This document shows, piece by piece, positions 54,387 through 63,731 of a stretch of DNA of 64,000 nt. Origin of the DNA: Deltaproteobacteria bacterium (GTDB lineage: Bacteria > Desulfobacterota > Desulfarculia > Adiutricales > Adiutricaceae); the NCBI GenBank assembly GCA_031276865.1, contig JAISMF010000067.1, positions 1 through 64,000 on the forward strand, given 5' to 3'. A program made the translations under genes and the position numbers. A model generated the notes under the pieces. The model was given only the letters and a program-made list of their open reading frames with translations, had not been told where the DNA came from and did no database searches. Every line of letters begins with the position of its first letter. The stretch's first letter is position 1.

Positions 54387-55072
54387 TTAATAATAGTCGC
54401 GCGGGTGAGTTGCCTGAGGAGGCATTGACGCCCCTTTTAAGTCTAAGGTGTAATCCCTTTCCATCACCCCGTTGGCTAAGCCATATCCGCAAATTTGAGC
54501 AAGCGAGGTTTTTATCTTCCTGACAGTCTGTAACGTCCCTCTTTCTTCAACAGGCCTTAGCGCTTTTTCTAAAATAAGCCTAGGTGCGATAGCTTGTAAA
54601 CCAATATCGCATAATTCATGCAAAATTAACCGATTTAGAAAACTTTTTTTGTTTTTATTTCTTTTTGTGATAAAGGTATAAGGAATTTTTCTCCCCATTC
54701 GTCAGCTAATTCCTTAAAAGTTTGCGGCGTCCGCTGTAAATTCACACCGTTATTGTTTTGCGATTTCGTCCTGAATTCCAGGGCTAAATTTCTGGCGCTG
54801 GCAATATTAATCATAGGCCAGTGGCCGAAGGTCTTAATCGAAGCTTTTCCGCGGGTATAATATTTCAACCGCCACGATGCCTCCTTGAGGGATAAATCAG
54901 GATACTTGCCCAGGCCCTTCGTGTTCGCCCTTTTAAATTTATTATAATATTTCAACTTCCAATATTTAGCGCCTCCGGGATGTACTTCTAAATAAAGCCC
55001 TCGGCCGTCGGAAAGACGGGATATTTTGTCCCCGGGAAGGGTTGTTTTTATCTGATTTTCCGAAAGCGGCAT
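54387..55072 (-). pseudogene. P4-type tyrosine integrase, N-terminal part only, frameshifted
   Basis: The first part (MPLSENQIKTTLPGDKISRL, ATG at 55072) is the DUF4102 arm-binding domain (SDGRGLYLEVHPGGAKYWKL). It runs to FKELADEWGEKF; then a one-base shift in an A-run near 54675-54685 moves the frame. The core-binding domain continues in the second frame (ILEKALRPVEERGTLQTVRK, ICGYGLANGVMERD) and stops at 54387. The catalytic domain with the Arg-His-Arg-His-Tyr residues is missing. It begins 202 bases after the 3' end of tRNA-fMet on the same strand, the normal position for an integrase that uses a tRNA 3' end as attB. Confidence 0.8.
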
Positions 55073-55242
55073 AAATACGACCTTTAATAAAAAAGGGATA
55101 CAAAACCGAAAAAAACGGTCTTGTATCCCTTTTTGTATCCAAAATGTTCGGAAAAGCAAGAGAAAAGAAACAACCGGAAACGACCAAAAAAAATTAAAAA
55201 ACTTCTTTAAGCGGCCCCGGTAAACAGTTTCGGGTAAAAGAA

Positions 55243-55262
55243 ACCACTGTACAAACAGTGGT
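55243..55262 (-). terminator. Terminator after tRNA-fMet
   Basis: ACCACTG / CAGTGGT stem with a 6-base loop, followed on the minus strand by TTTCTTTT, 11 bases after the tRNA CCA end. Confidence 0.75.
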
Positions 55263-55273
55263 AAAAAAAAATT

Positions 55274-55350
<77 letters not shown>

Positions 55351-55742
55351 TCAACTGAAGGGATATTATAGGCGTTTTCTTCCGCTTGTCAAGTTTTTTT
55401 ATCGCCCCCTAAAGTCCCCGTCGCTTAAGCGTCGTGGGCCCTTTTAAAAATGAAATCCGCCGCGGACGGCCTTTTTCGGCCTTTCCCCCTTGGGATCCGG
55501 TCGCCAAATTCCTTATTTTCAAGGCCCGGCGCCTCCAAGGCGGGGAAGGGCGGCCGGGTTGAAGCGTCCGGGCTTAAACTTCCGGAGCGCCGGGAAATCC
55601 TCCAAGCCGAAAAGGGGGATCGTTTCCGGCTACGGGACGGAAGAAAGCCGTCCGCGCCGCGCGGGGCGCGTTTTACTCGTGATTCTAACTTTGAAGGCGC
55701 GGATGTCGTTGGCGCGCGCGGCGGAAAAGGAGCGCCCCCGCT
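55351..55742. other. Intergenic region
   Basis: Contains the upstream region of the tRNA gene (AT-rich at 55375-55400) and GC-rich non-coding DNA. No gene or terminator recognised after the glycosyltransferase gene. Confidence 0.5.
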
Positions 55743-57335
55743 TCAGGAGAAGGCCAGTTCCAGAATCTTTTCCAAGCGGTGCCGGTAAAGGTGCGCCTTT
55801 AGCACCCTTTCCCTGGCGGCGGCGCCCCGGGCCCGCCTTTCCTCGGGGTTTTCCAGGAATTTCAAGACGAGTTCCGGGAGATCGTCCGGTTCGCTTGAGA
55901 CCGCGAGCTCCCTTTCCGTGAAAAGGCCCGACAGGAGGGGGCGGGAGTCCGTTATCTGAAAAGCGCCGCTCGCGGCGATCTCGAAGGCCCGGGGGTTCAC
56001 GAAGGCGGATCGGGGGGAGTAGCCGGAGCCGCCGCCGGAATGGATGTTCAGCTGCGCCTCCGCTCCGGCGTAGATCAGGGCCGTCTCCTCCGCCGTCACC
56101 CGGCGGCCGCCTTCAAACAGGCGGCTCTCCAGCTCCGTTCCGGCGCCCTCCCATCCCGAGCCGAAGATTTTAAAAACCGGAACGGCCCTTTTTCCCTTTT
56201 CCAGGTCCTTTAAAAGCCGGCGGAAGACGCTCCGCCGGTTGGGATATCCCGCCCCCATGAAGGATATTTCCGCCTGGTAGGGCGGCGGAACCTCCCGGGG
56301 GTGGAAAAAGTCCGCGTCGGCGCAGAGGGGGAGGTAGCGGGGTTTCCGGCAGCCCGCCTCCCTAAGCTTCTTTTCCGTCTCCGGACCCTGGATGTGGAGG
56401 AAGAGATCGTAGAGGGGGGCCGTCTCCAAAGCGTAGCCGAAGCGATCCAGATCCTCCGCGAACCAGAAGGCGTGGATGGTTTCGGGAAAGGCGTCTTTGA
56501 GGCGCGAAAGAGTTCCGGGGTCCAGGGGGGCCTGGGCCAGGGAGAGGATCAAATCCGGCGCGAAGGCCTGGGCGCTTTCCTTGAGGAGCCCGAAGGCCTC
56601 CCGAAAAAGCCCGCGGGCGTCCTCCGGATTTCCGGGGCCTTTGAGGGAGGCCTCCAGGCGGACGAGGGATTGGGGCCATTCCATAAGGAGCGGGACCAAA
56701 GCGAGCCTTTTAGCGGCCTTTCGCAGGAACCCCCCCATGGAGGCGGGCCCGCCGGAGAGGGGGGGGATGATGACTAGGCGCGCCTCCTGGAAATCCCCGG
56801 GCCTTTTGTTTTTTCCTCCCAGAACGAAGTCTTTGAAGGCGCGGAAGAGTTGGGGGTTCCGCCGCACGGCGCCCGGATGGGCCGCGAGGGAGGGCGTTCC
56901 CCCCGTTTCGGGGGCTTTTCCGGAAAGCTCCCCGGGGATAAGGAGCCGAAAGGAGGGGGAGAGGGCGAGCTTTTCGGAGCCTTCCAGGCTGAAAAAAGCC
57001 CTGGCCACCTCCGGGGAGGGTTCCAGGGCGGTGATGGTCCGAAAACGCTCCAAGAGGGCCCGGACCAGGGCCGGGCCGGAGAGGCCGTAAAGAAAGACGT
57101 TTTCGGAGAGAGGCTCCAGCGTCTCCAGGATTTTCAAGGCCTCGCTCAAGGGAGAGCGCCTTGAATCCTGGGAACGGCCGTCCACCACGAAGAGGTCCGA
57201 GCCGTCCTCCGCCTTGAGCGTCCTTATCTCCGTGACTTTTCCGGCGGAGGCCTTTTCCAGCCAGTCCGCCTGAAGATTCAGGCCCCGGGCCCGCATGGCT
57301 TTCAGGGATTTTAAGAGGGAGGAGCCTTCCGGCAC
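55743..57335 (-). CDS. CgeB-like glycosyltransferase
   Basis: Encodes 530 residues. The C-terminal half (about 340-525) is a CgeB/YkvP-type GT-B domain: EISFMGAGYPNRRSVFRRLL, then VFKIFGSGW, LNIHSGGGSGYSPRS, NPRAFEIAASGAFQI and a C-terminal helix. The middle (about 180-340) resembles the DUF3880-type N-terminal GT-B half (FAPDLILSLAQAPLD, HAFWFAEDLDRF). The first ~100 residues have a Rossmann-like start (NVFLYGLSGPALVRALLE). Such enzymes glycosylate surface proteins or maturing polymers; donor and acceptor are unknown. It starts 6 bases after cobQ and is probably co-transcribed, though no functional link is evident. Confidence 0.85.
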   Translation of the reverse strand: MPEGSSLLKSLKAMRARGLNLQADWLEKASAGKVTEIRTLKAEDGSDLFVVDGRSQDSRRSPLSEALKILETLEPLSENVFLYGLSGPALVRALLERFRTITALEPSPEVARAFFSLEGSEKLALSPSFRLLIPGELSGKAPETGGTPSLAAHPGAVRRNPQLFRAFKDFVLGGKNKRPGDFQEARLVIIPPLSGGPASMGGFLRKAAKRLALVPLLMEWPQSLVRLEASLKGPGNPEDARGLFREAFGLLKESAQAFAPDLILSLAQAPLDPGTLSRLKDAFPETIHAFWFAEDLDRFGYALETAPLYDLFLHIQGPETEKKLREAGCRKPRYLPLCADADFFHPREVPPPYQAEISFMGAGYPNRRSVFRRLLKDLEKGKRAVPVFKIFGSGWEGAGTELESRLFEGGRRVTAEETALIYAGAEAQLNIHSGGGSGYSPRSAFVNPRAFEIAASGAFQITDSRPLLSGLFTERELAVSSEPDDLPELVLKFLENPEERRARGAAARERVLKAHLYRHRLEKILELAFS

Positions 57336-57341
57336 GTTCTT

Positions 57342-58859
57342 TTAGAGGCTCCGCGCGGCCGAGGCCAGCTTCCCCAAAGGGGTGTCCTGGAAGTCGTCCA
57401 AGGTGTTTCCCGCCTGAATGATTTCCAGGAGGCGCCGGGAGTCCAGACGGGTCTCGATCATCTCGGCCAGGGTCTCAATGTCCTCCTCCCTAAGTTTCCA
57501 GTAGTCCAGGGCGTTCACGTCCTTGAGGCCGGCCCACCGCAGGATGGCCGCGAGACCCTCCTGGCTTTCGAAGACCCCGTGCAGGTAGGAGCCGGCCACC
57601 CGGTCGTCCGATGAAATGGCCCCGTCCTTTTCGCCGTTTTTCTTCTGCAGGAAGGGCCGCTCCAGACCCGCGCCGGAGGTGACTCCGGCGTGGATCTCGT
57701 AGCCCTTCACCGGGGCGTCCTCCAAAGTCAGCCGCGCCTCCACGTTCAGGAGCTGCTTTTCGGGCTCCAGGGTGGTCTCCAGGTTCAGAAGGCCCAAAGC
57801 CGGACTCGAGCCGGGCGTGGACTCGTAGCCCAGGGGATCGTGCACCACCTTTCCCAGCATCTGGTAGCCGCCGCAGATGCCCAGGACTTTGCCGCCGTAG
57901 CGCAGGTGGGTCTTTAAAACCTCGTCCCAGCCCTCTTCTTGGAGGTATTTCAAATCCGTGCGCACGGATTTGGAGCCGGGAAGAATCACGAGGTCGGCCG
58001 GAGGGATCGCCTCTCCCTTCCGCACGAAGGTCACGTCGGCCTGGGGATGCATGCGCAGGGGATCGAAGTCGGTGTGGTTGCTGATCCTGGGGGTCACGGG
58101 TATGACCACCTTCAAGGTCTTTCCCGCCTTCTCCCCCTGGCGGCGGTCGATGGCGTCCTCGGCTTCCAGATGAAAGCCCGTGAGATACGGAAGCACCCCC
58201 AGGACGGGTTTGCCGGTGTAGTTTTCCAGCCATTTGAGCCCCGGAACCAATATGTCCACGTCCCCCCGGAACTTGTTGACAACGAAGCCTTTGATGCGGT
58301 TCTGCTCGCTTTGGCTTAAGACCATGCAGGTGCCGGCCAGGTGGGCGAAGACTCCGCCCCGATCGATGTCCGCGACCAGGATGACCGGGCAGTCTATCTC
58401 CTCCGCGAAGCCCATGTTGGCGATGTCGCCGTCGCGGAGGTTGATTTCGGCCGGGGATCCCGCCCCCTCGATCACCATGTACTCGTATTTTTCCGCCAGG
58501 CGGCCGTAGGACTCCAAAACGTACTTCATGGCCGTGGGCTTGTAGCCGTGGTAGGCCTTGGCCTCCATGTCGGTGAGGGCCCGACCCTGGATTATCACCT
58601 GGGAGCCCGTGTCGGAGTTGGGTTTGAGGAGCACCGGGTTCATGTCGCTCACCGGTTTCACCTTGGCGGCCTGGGCCTGCACCGCCTGGGCCCGGCCGAT
58701 CTCGCCCGAGTCGACGGTGACCGCGCTGTTCAAGGCCATGTTCTGCGGCTTGAAAGGGGCCACGGAATAACCCTTGTTCACCAGCCAGCGGCAGACGCCG
58801 GTGGCTATGGTGCTTTTACCTGAATCGGAAGTGCATCCCTGTACCATGATCGCGGGCAT
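57342..58859 (-). CDS. cobQ: Cobyric acid synthase (amidating)
   Basis: A 505-residue CobQ/CbiP that uses ATP and glutamine to amidate the b, d, e and g carboxylates of adenosylcobyrinic a,c-diamide in cobalamin synthesis. The N-terminal P-loop domain starts [16 protein letters not shown], with [10 protein letters not shown] and the [12 protein letters not shown] motif. The class I-like glutamine amidotransferase domain has [12 protein letters not shown] with the catalytic Cys (near 331) and YLHGVF with the catalytic His (near 429). Length is standard. No other cob gene adjoins. The leader is C-rich, with a G-quadruplex motif on the opposite strand. Confidence 0.96.
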   Translation of the reverse strand: MPAIMVQGCTSDSGKSTIATGVCRWLVNKGYSVAPFKPQNMALNSAVTVDSGEIGRAQAVQAQAAKVKPVSDMNPVLLKPNSDTGSQVIIQGRALTDMEAKAYHGYKPTAMKYVLESYGRLAEKYEYMVIEGAGSPAEINLRDGDIANMGFAEEIDCPVILVADIDRGGVFAHLAGTCMVLSQSEQNRIKGFVVNKFRGDVDILVPGLKWLENYTGKPVLGVLPYLTGFHLEAEDAIDRRQGEKAGKTLKVVIPVTPRISNHTDFDPLRMHPQADVTFVRKGEAIPPADLVILPGSKSVRTDLKYLQEEGWDEVLKTHLRYGGKVLGICGGYQMLGKVVHDPLGYESTPGSSPALGLLNLETTLEPEKQLLNVEARLTLEDAPVKGYEIHAGVTSGAGLERPFLQKKNGEKDGAISSDDRVAGSYLHGVFESQEGLAAILRWAGLKDVNALDYWKLREEDIETLAEMIETRLDSRRLLEIIQAGNTLDDFQDTPLGKLASAARSL

Positions 58860-59646
58860 ATTCGTCTCTTTTCATAAGTGGGGGGGCGGAGATTCCCCCG
58901 CCGCGGGCGGGGGGCTCCGGAGGAGGTGGGGGGGAGGGGGCTGGGAAAGGGGGGGGCGTCCCGGGCGGGGCGCCATTTTTCCATCGAAGCCCTGGAAAAT
59001 CGCGGAGTGAGAGGGGGGGGTGGATATCCGGCCGCGGGCCGGACGCTTCCGGAAATTTTCCGGCGTCTAAAAGTTGCCGAAGGGAACGGGACGGTTTTTA
59101 GCTGAATAGACTATAATGAAATATAAAGCAGAGTGAATTTAGCGTGGAAGACAAAAAAATAAAAAATATTAAAAAAAAGAATAAATATTATTAAAATAAT
59201 TGTAAAAAAAATAAAAAACGGCTATAGAAAGCTTATAATTACATAAAAATATGTAAAATTACATAAGCTTATCAAAACTTCTTAAACTATTTAAAATCAT
59301 TTAAAATTGTATATAATATCTTAAAATTACTTAAAATATCTTAAAATTATTTAATAATACTTAATAATACTTAATAAAGGATGTAAAAAAAATAAACAAA
59401 TATTTAAAGCGTTAATTTAAGACTTGAATGATGGTGAAATATGTGGGAATTTAATATTATATTTATGCCGCACGTTTCCGAAAATTTTAGAATTAATCAA
59501 AATGCATAATGTACTTTTAAAGTAATTTATAGCTGAAAATTACAAAAATATGTAAAAAACAGCGTAATTTTAGGCGCTAAATTTAAGATTATTACGGGAG
59601 AAAAGGAGCGAATTAGGCGGAAGAGGGGGGCGAGTCAGGGGCGTTC
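58860..59646. other. cobQ leader, then a 500-bp AT-rich repeat-like tract
   Basis: 58870-58980 is extremely G-rich on the plus strand (quadruplex motif 58928-58956). 59100-59600 is nearly pure A/T with loosely repeated strings such as CTTAAAATTATTTA and TACTTAATAA. No DnaA boxes (TTATCCACA) or genes were found. No cobalamin riboswitch consensus was recognised before cobQ. Confidence 0.5.
58928..58956 (+). other. G-quadruplex motif
   Basis: Four G-runs of 7, 5, 3 and 8 bases separated by A, CT and AAA satisfy the G3+N1-7 quadruplex rule. It lies about 70 bases upstream of the cobQ start on the non-transcribed-sense opposite strand. Confidence 0.6.
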
Positions 59647-59859
59647 TCAGCCTTCGCCGGATTTCTTGGTCTCCTTGGAGGCGTCGTCGCCGGGCTTATC
59701 CTCTCCGGAGGCGGCGTCCCCGTTGCTCTTCAGGGCGTTTCTGAAATTGGTGATGCCTCTTCCCAGGCTGCGTCCCAGCTCGGGCAGCTTGCGGCCCCCG
59801 AAGATGATCACGATAAGGACGAGGACGATGACGATTTCCCAGATATTGAAGCGGCCCAT
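59647..59859 (-). CDS. tatA: Twin-arginine translocase subunit TatA
   Basis: A 70-residue TatA/TatE protein: N-terminal membrane helix (IWEIVIVLVLIVIIFGGRKL) with the FGxxKLPELG hinge, an amphipathic helix (RSLGRGITNFRNALKS) and a charged, acidic tail. TatA oligomers form the pore of the Tat pathway that exports folded proteins, including many redox enzymes. No tatB or tatC adjoins. ATG with AGGTGA close upstream. Confidence 0.93.
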   Translation of the reverse strand: MGRFNIWEIVIVLVLIVIIFGGRKLPELGRSLGRGITNFRNALKSNGDAASGEDKPGDDASKETKKSGEG

Positions 59860-60075
59860 GGATCACCTTTAGGAGGAGCGGATTTTTCGCGTCCGGCGTC
59901 TTTCCCCTCATCCCGGGGGAGGGGGCGGAAAAAACTGAAATTATCGCCCAGTTTAGCACTTTTCAGGCTCGATTGAAAGACGTCGAAAGATAAAATCTAG
60001 CTTGAATCAAGATATAGGGGCCGTCATCCCTATTTCGGGGGCATGATTTTTCCAGACTTCCGCCGGAGAAGAAAA

Positions 60076-60116
60076 AAGCGGCCGGATCGGCCCCCGGGGG
60101 GCGGATCCGGCCGCTT
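60076..60116 (-). terminator. Terminator of rpoZ
   Basis: AAGCGGCCGGATC / GATCCGGCCGCTT, 13 bp perfect stem, followed on the minus strand by TTTTTTC, 30 bases after the rpoZ stop. Confidence 0.8.
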
Positions 60117-60145
60117 AATTCCGGACTCGAAGGGGTTTTTGGGTT

Positions 60146-60424
60146 CTAATCCTCTCCGCCGCCGCCGCCGCTGTAGCCCTCGGGGGTGCTGTAGGTCACC
60201 TCCAAATCGTCGGGGGCGTTGGCGGGTTCGAAATTCTTGATATTGTCGTAGGTGATGAGACCCTCGGCGATTTCCCGAAGCGCCAGGACTATGTCCTTGT
60301 TTTTCTTGGCCACCAAAGGCTTGGCGCCCTCCTTTAACTGCCTGGCCCGCTCGGAGGCCAGGTGGATGAGGGAGAACCTGTTGTCAACGTGTTCGAGGCA
60401 GTCGTCTATGGTGACTCTGGCCAT
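60146..60424 (-). CDS. rpoZ: RNA polymerase omega subunit
   Basis: Encodes 92 residues with the omega core: [20 protein letters not shown], then [13 protein letters not shown] and the ALREIAEG helix. It binds beta-prime and aids RNA polymerase assembly. The Gly-rich C-terminus (YSGGGGGED) is an ordinary variable tail. In many proteobacteria rpoZ adjoins gmk and spoT; here neither is next to it. Intrinsic terminator directly downstream. Confidence 0.95.
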   Translation of the reverse strand: MARVTIDDCLEHVDNRFSLIHLASERARQLKEGAKPLVAKKNKDIVLALREIAEGLITYDNIKNFEPANAPDDLEVTYSTPEGYSGGGGGED

Positions 60425-60582
60425 TTTTTTTTCCTTTCCAGCGTAAGGGGCGTCCCGAACCTGAAAGGCCGGGGCGGCGGAAAGAGCCGGGCCTCGGGGG
60501 CTCGGAAACTTGAAAAAAAGGGGGAATCCGGAAAGGGACGGTTCCCTTTCCCAAAGAGGGCGACCTTTGGCCGGAGGGCGCG

Positions 60583-60858
60583 TCAGTCGTTTAAAACGTC
60601 TTTGATGGCCTTGGAGACCTTGAAACGGACGGTGTTGGAGGCCGGTATCTTGATGGGCTCCTTGGTCCTGGGGTTGATGCCGCTCCTGGCCTGTCTCTTG
60701 GAGACGACGAAGCTGCCCAGGCCCGCGATGGCGATGTTGCCGTTCTTTTTGACTTCTTCGGTTACGATGGCGATGAGACTCTGAAGGGCCCTGCTGGCCT
60801 GAGCGTTGTTGATCTGCGCTTCTTCAGCGATTTTCGCCACCAATTCGGCTTTAGTCAT
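60583..60858 (-). CDS. hup: HU-type nucleoid protein
   Basis: Encodes 91 residues, standard HU/IHF length: [20 protein letters not shown], a dimerisation helix pair, [20 protein letters not shown] (the beta-arm region with the GFG-like and RxGRNPxT signatures, here RSGINPRT) and a C-terminal helix. It bends and compacts DNA. ATG at 60858 preceded by AGGAAGG about 8 bases upstream. A GC-rich hairpin (AAGGCCCC/GGGGCCTT, 60908-60928) lies in its leader or promoter region. Confidence 0.95.
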   Translation of the reverse strand: MTKAELVAKIAEEAQINNAQASRALQSLIAIVTEEVKKNGNIAIAGLGSFVVSKRQARSGINPRTKEPIKIPASNTVRFKVSKAIKDVLND

Positions 60859-62096
60859 GTTAAAAAATCCTTCCTTGCTTGATCAAATTAGATTCGATCC
60901 TTTAAGTTAAGGCCCCTCAAGGGGCCTTTCACGCGGAACCATAAATATAAAACTTTAGAAGTTTCACGATTCAAGAGACGTGCTTTTGAATGATCAATCC
61001 TTATGGCGCGTTTTTTGATTCAAGCCGCCCGTACCGCGCTTCGGGGTCGGGAAAACGTTTCGCGGCGTTTTTCACACTTGGGAGCGCCGATTCCGTAGGG
61101 CGGAAAGTCACGGGGTCTTTAAACGGCGCCGCCCCGTTCAATCCGGGGCGTTTTGTTCCGGTAAAGGGCGAAACCCGTCTTCCGTGGCGGGGAAGCGCTT
61201 CGGAACCGTTCCGCCGGCGGAACATGTTTCCGGGCGGCGAAAAAAACGGAACGTTTCACGCGGGTTTCGTTGTTTTTTAGTTTCAAAAACGGTGTTTTTT
61301 AAACGCCGCGGTTCTGAAAGGGAAAATCTTCGATAAGGAAGCGGAACTGTGACGGAGGGAAAAGGCGCTATGGGGTGGCGGATAACCGGCGGCGTTCCAC
61401 GGACGGTTTTATCCAAGGGGGGGCCGGCGTGAAAATCTCTTCACGGAACTTCAAGTACGGGCGGGATCCGGAAAGAATCCCGGAGCCGGAAAACGGAACC
61501 GCCGGAGGCCGATGGGCCCTTTTCCGGAGGCGCCGTCTTTGAATAAATATAGCTTTCAGCCCTGATTGTCAAGCGCCGGCGCGATGGATGCTGATTTTTT
61601 CGGGGGTTTACGGCCGTTTGATTCGGGAAAAGGCTTGAAGGCGGCGGAACGAAGTTTAATTTTGCCCATTTTCCGGCCCGGGGTCAAGTTTTTTTTGGCT
61701 GGGCGCGCTTTACCTCCGGCGGAAGGAGAGCTTGCGGATTTTCGTTATTTTTCGGATATTTTACCTCTTTCCATATGGATTGGCTGTATATCGTGTCTCC
61801 ATCTAAAGAAACGCTTCATAGAGCGTCCGGCCGGGCCTCCGCTTTCGCGTCCGGCCCGTATGGCGAAAAAGAGCCGTCCGGGAAAAAAAACTTCGGCGGC
61901 TAGGTTTTTCCTTTTACGACCCGTATCGCCGAATTTACGGATTTGCGGGGGGAGGGAAGGTCGCCGGTAAAATCCATGTATTATGATTCGAGCGCGAAAA
62001 GTCTGTTGTTAACATATTAATACGTATATATAAATATTATAAACATAATTAATACATAGTTTATTTCTATATTCCTAAATAAAATTTTATATTTAT
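60859..62096. other. 1.2-kb gene-free region
   Basis: HU upstream region with hairpin 60908-60928, then GC-rich DNA without a credible gene, changing to AT-rich at 61980. No repeat of note was found before the element boundary near 62097. Confidence 0.5.
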
Positions 62097-62201
62097 TATA
62101 GCGCAATATATGAATAGTTAGTTTCATAAATATCGATAAATTATATGTAATATATTATATTTCTGCCTAACTCTCAGGTAGGGTCTTTCCGGGCAGTTTG
62201 G

Positions 62202-63388
62202 GTGCGGGAACTCTGAAAGCTTGAATATACGCGGTTTTGATAGCGTCAGGATAAACCGCCGCCTTTGTGGGAGAGGCGAATCTCTGTAGCTAGTAGCTAA
62301 CTAGGATGCCAGTCCCGAGTTTTGTGCGTTCGCCCGTGAGGACGGACTCGAAGCGTTAACAGGGCGGATAGCAGCCCAGCTATTGAGCGCCGAAAGGCGC
62401 GGTCTGTGGACGACCATGCTTTGTCCCCGGCGGAAGGCAGCATCCGTTAGGCGTTTTGGCGAGCCGATTCGTAGTCCCACGGCGTCTTAGAACCTGGTTA
62501 TGTTATCCAAGCGAGGTAGACGAGAACTGAGAGATCTCTACTCCTCCCTAGGGTATGGAGCCCGGGGACGGCGGAGGAAGCGGGGGCGTAATCTTCGTAT
62601 GCGCGGAATATAGATGTCGGATAATCCCATAGCGCCGATGAAGCGTTCGAACAAGGGCCGCCTTCGGGCCCGCGGAGGATGTGGAGGGAAGGCGGTTACT
62701 CTGGAGAAAGCCGCGGGGACACATGGTTCGGACTCAGCGCCGGAGTTACCATGCGAACTGGACCGTGGCGCGTGCGTGAATTGGCTGGGAAGATATAGTT
62801 ATGTAGGTGGACGTAGTCTGTTTTATTAACCCTGAAAGTCGTCACTTGACGGGCACCGCGTTCGAATGGCGCGCGGGCGCGGGAGTGAGGAAGCGGTAGC
62901 GCGGGCTGGCAAGTTGCTGATGGCTAGATGTGGGTGTCAATGAGTTATCCATGCTCTATTAGTTGACGAAGCATCCGGAGCGTACAGGCGGAAAGAGACG
63001 GGAAGTTCTCTGAAGCGCGCCTCCTGTTTTACTCGGTCGATATCATGTCGTCATCCAAAGAGGAGCCCAGCGCGTTAGTCGTGCCCGCTGGGATCCGCCT
63101 GGGGGGGGCCGAAAGGGCGTTCCCCGCCGCGACGGGAGTAAGGAAGCGATAGCGCGGGCTAGCAAGTTGCTGATGGCTAGATGTGGGAGTCAAGGAGATA
63201 TCCATACTCTATGTAGTTGATGAAGCATCCAGAGCGTACAGGCGGAAAGAGACGGGACGTTCTCTGAAGCGCGCCTCCTGTTTTACTCGGTCGATATCGT
63301 GTCGTCATCCAAAGAGGAGCCCAGCGCGTTGGAAGCGCCCGCTGGGATCCGCCTGGGGGGCGCCCGAAAGGGCGTTCCCTACCGCGAC
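62202..63388 (+). mobile_element. ORF-less group II intron-like ribozyme (candidate)
   Basis: Starts GTGCGGG, matching the GUGYG 5' end of group II introns, just after a hairpin (CTGCC...GGGCAG), the setting used by some intron classes. The next ~650 bases are GC-rich and highly structured, with strings I associate with bacterial intron domains I-III (GAGAACTGAGAGATCTCTAC, GGGTATGGAGCCCGGGGACG, GGATAATCCCATAGCG, GGAGGGAAGGCGG). A 34-base segment at 63317-63350 starts GAGC and forms a stem with a 2-base 3' bulge like domain V. 63351-63388 makes a GAAA-capped stem with an unpaired A 7 bases before a terminal AC, like domain VI. The reverse transcriptase/maturase is absent. Recognition is partial; domain V is not canonical. 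Confidence 0.45.
62881..63388 (+). repeat. Tandem duplication of ~253 bp
   Basis: Copy 1 (62881-63133) and copy 2 (63134-63388) are about 90% alike, beginning GGGAGTGAGGAAGCGGTAGC and GGGAGTAAGGAAGCGATAGC and both ending CCGCGAC. Each contains the GAGCCCAGCGCG stem and a GGGC-GAAA-type GNRA hairpin. Degenerate relatives lie in the first 1.2 kb of the window. Confidence 0.85.
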
Positions 63389-63731
63389 CAGCTGAAGCCG
63401 TGACAAGTTATTCCCGTATTTAGGACGCTAGTGATATATTAATAATAAATTGCACATATATATATTTAAATATTAAAATATTTCCAACACTAGTCTTTTC
63501 TTGCGGGGGTCAAGTTTTATTTTCCGCCCCTCCTTTTTCTTCCGCTCTCTTTTCGGGTTAATTAGTTTTCACGGGCATGAAATGCGTCGGATAGTTTTTT
63601 TGTCGGACTCTTATTCGCCGGGCGCTTGAAAATTCGCTAGGAAGCACGAAAAGAAAAAGAGGGTGCAAAAAACATTCAATTTTTAGATAAAATATAAATA
63701 TTATGCCTATATATGGTATATTATAAAATGA

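Larger units (their letters stand above)
62097..63446 (+). repeat. Full copy of the dispersed ~1.35-kb element
   Basis: Both ends match the deleted, inverted copy at 16117-16330, which fixes the outer boundaries near ATAGCGCAATATATGAATAG and GCTAGTGATATATTAATA. The body is the group II intron-like structured region (62202-63388). It contains no long ORF on either strand. Confidence 0.65.

Noticed and set aside
58860-59000. Cobalamin riboswitch before cobQ
   Set aside because: The leader is C-rich and low in complexity; no conserved riboswitch elements.
59100-59600. Replication origin in the AT-rich tract
   Set aside because: No DnaA boxes, dnaA, dnaN or gidA nearby; only AT-rich low complexity.
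62614-63395. Short ORFs inside the structured element as remnants of an intron maturase
   Set aside because: None shows reverse transcriptase or maturase motifs; the region reads as structured RNA.
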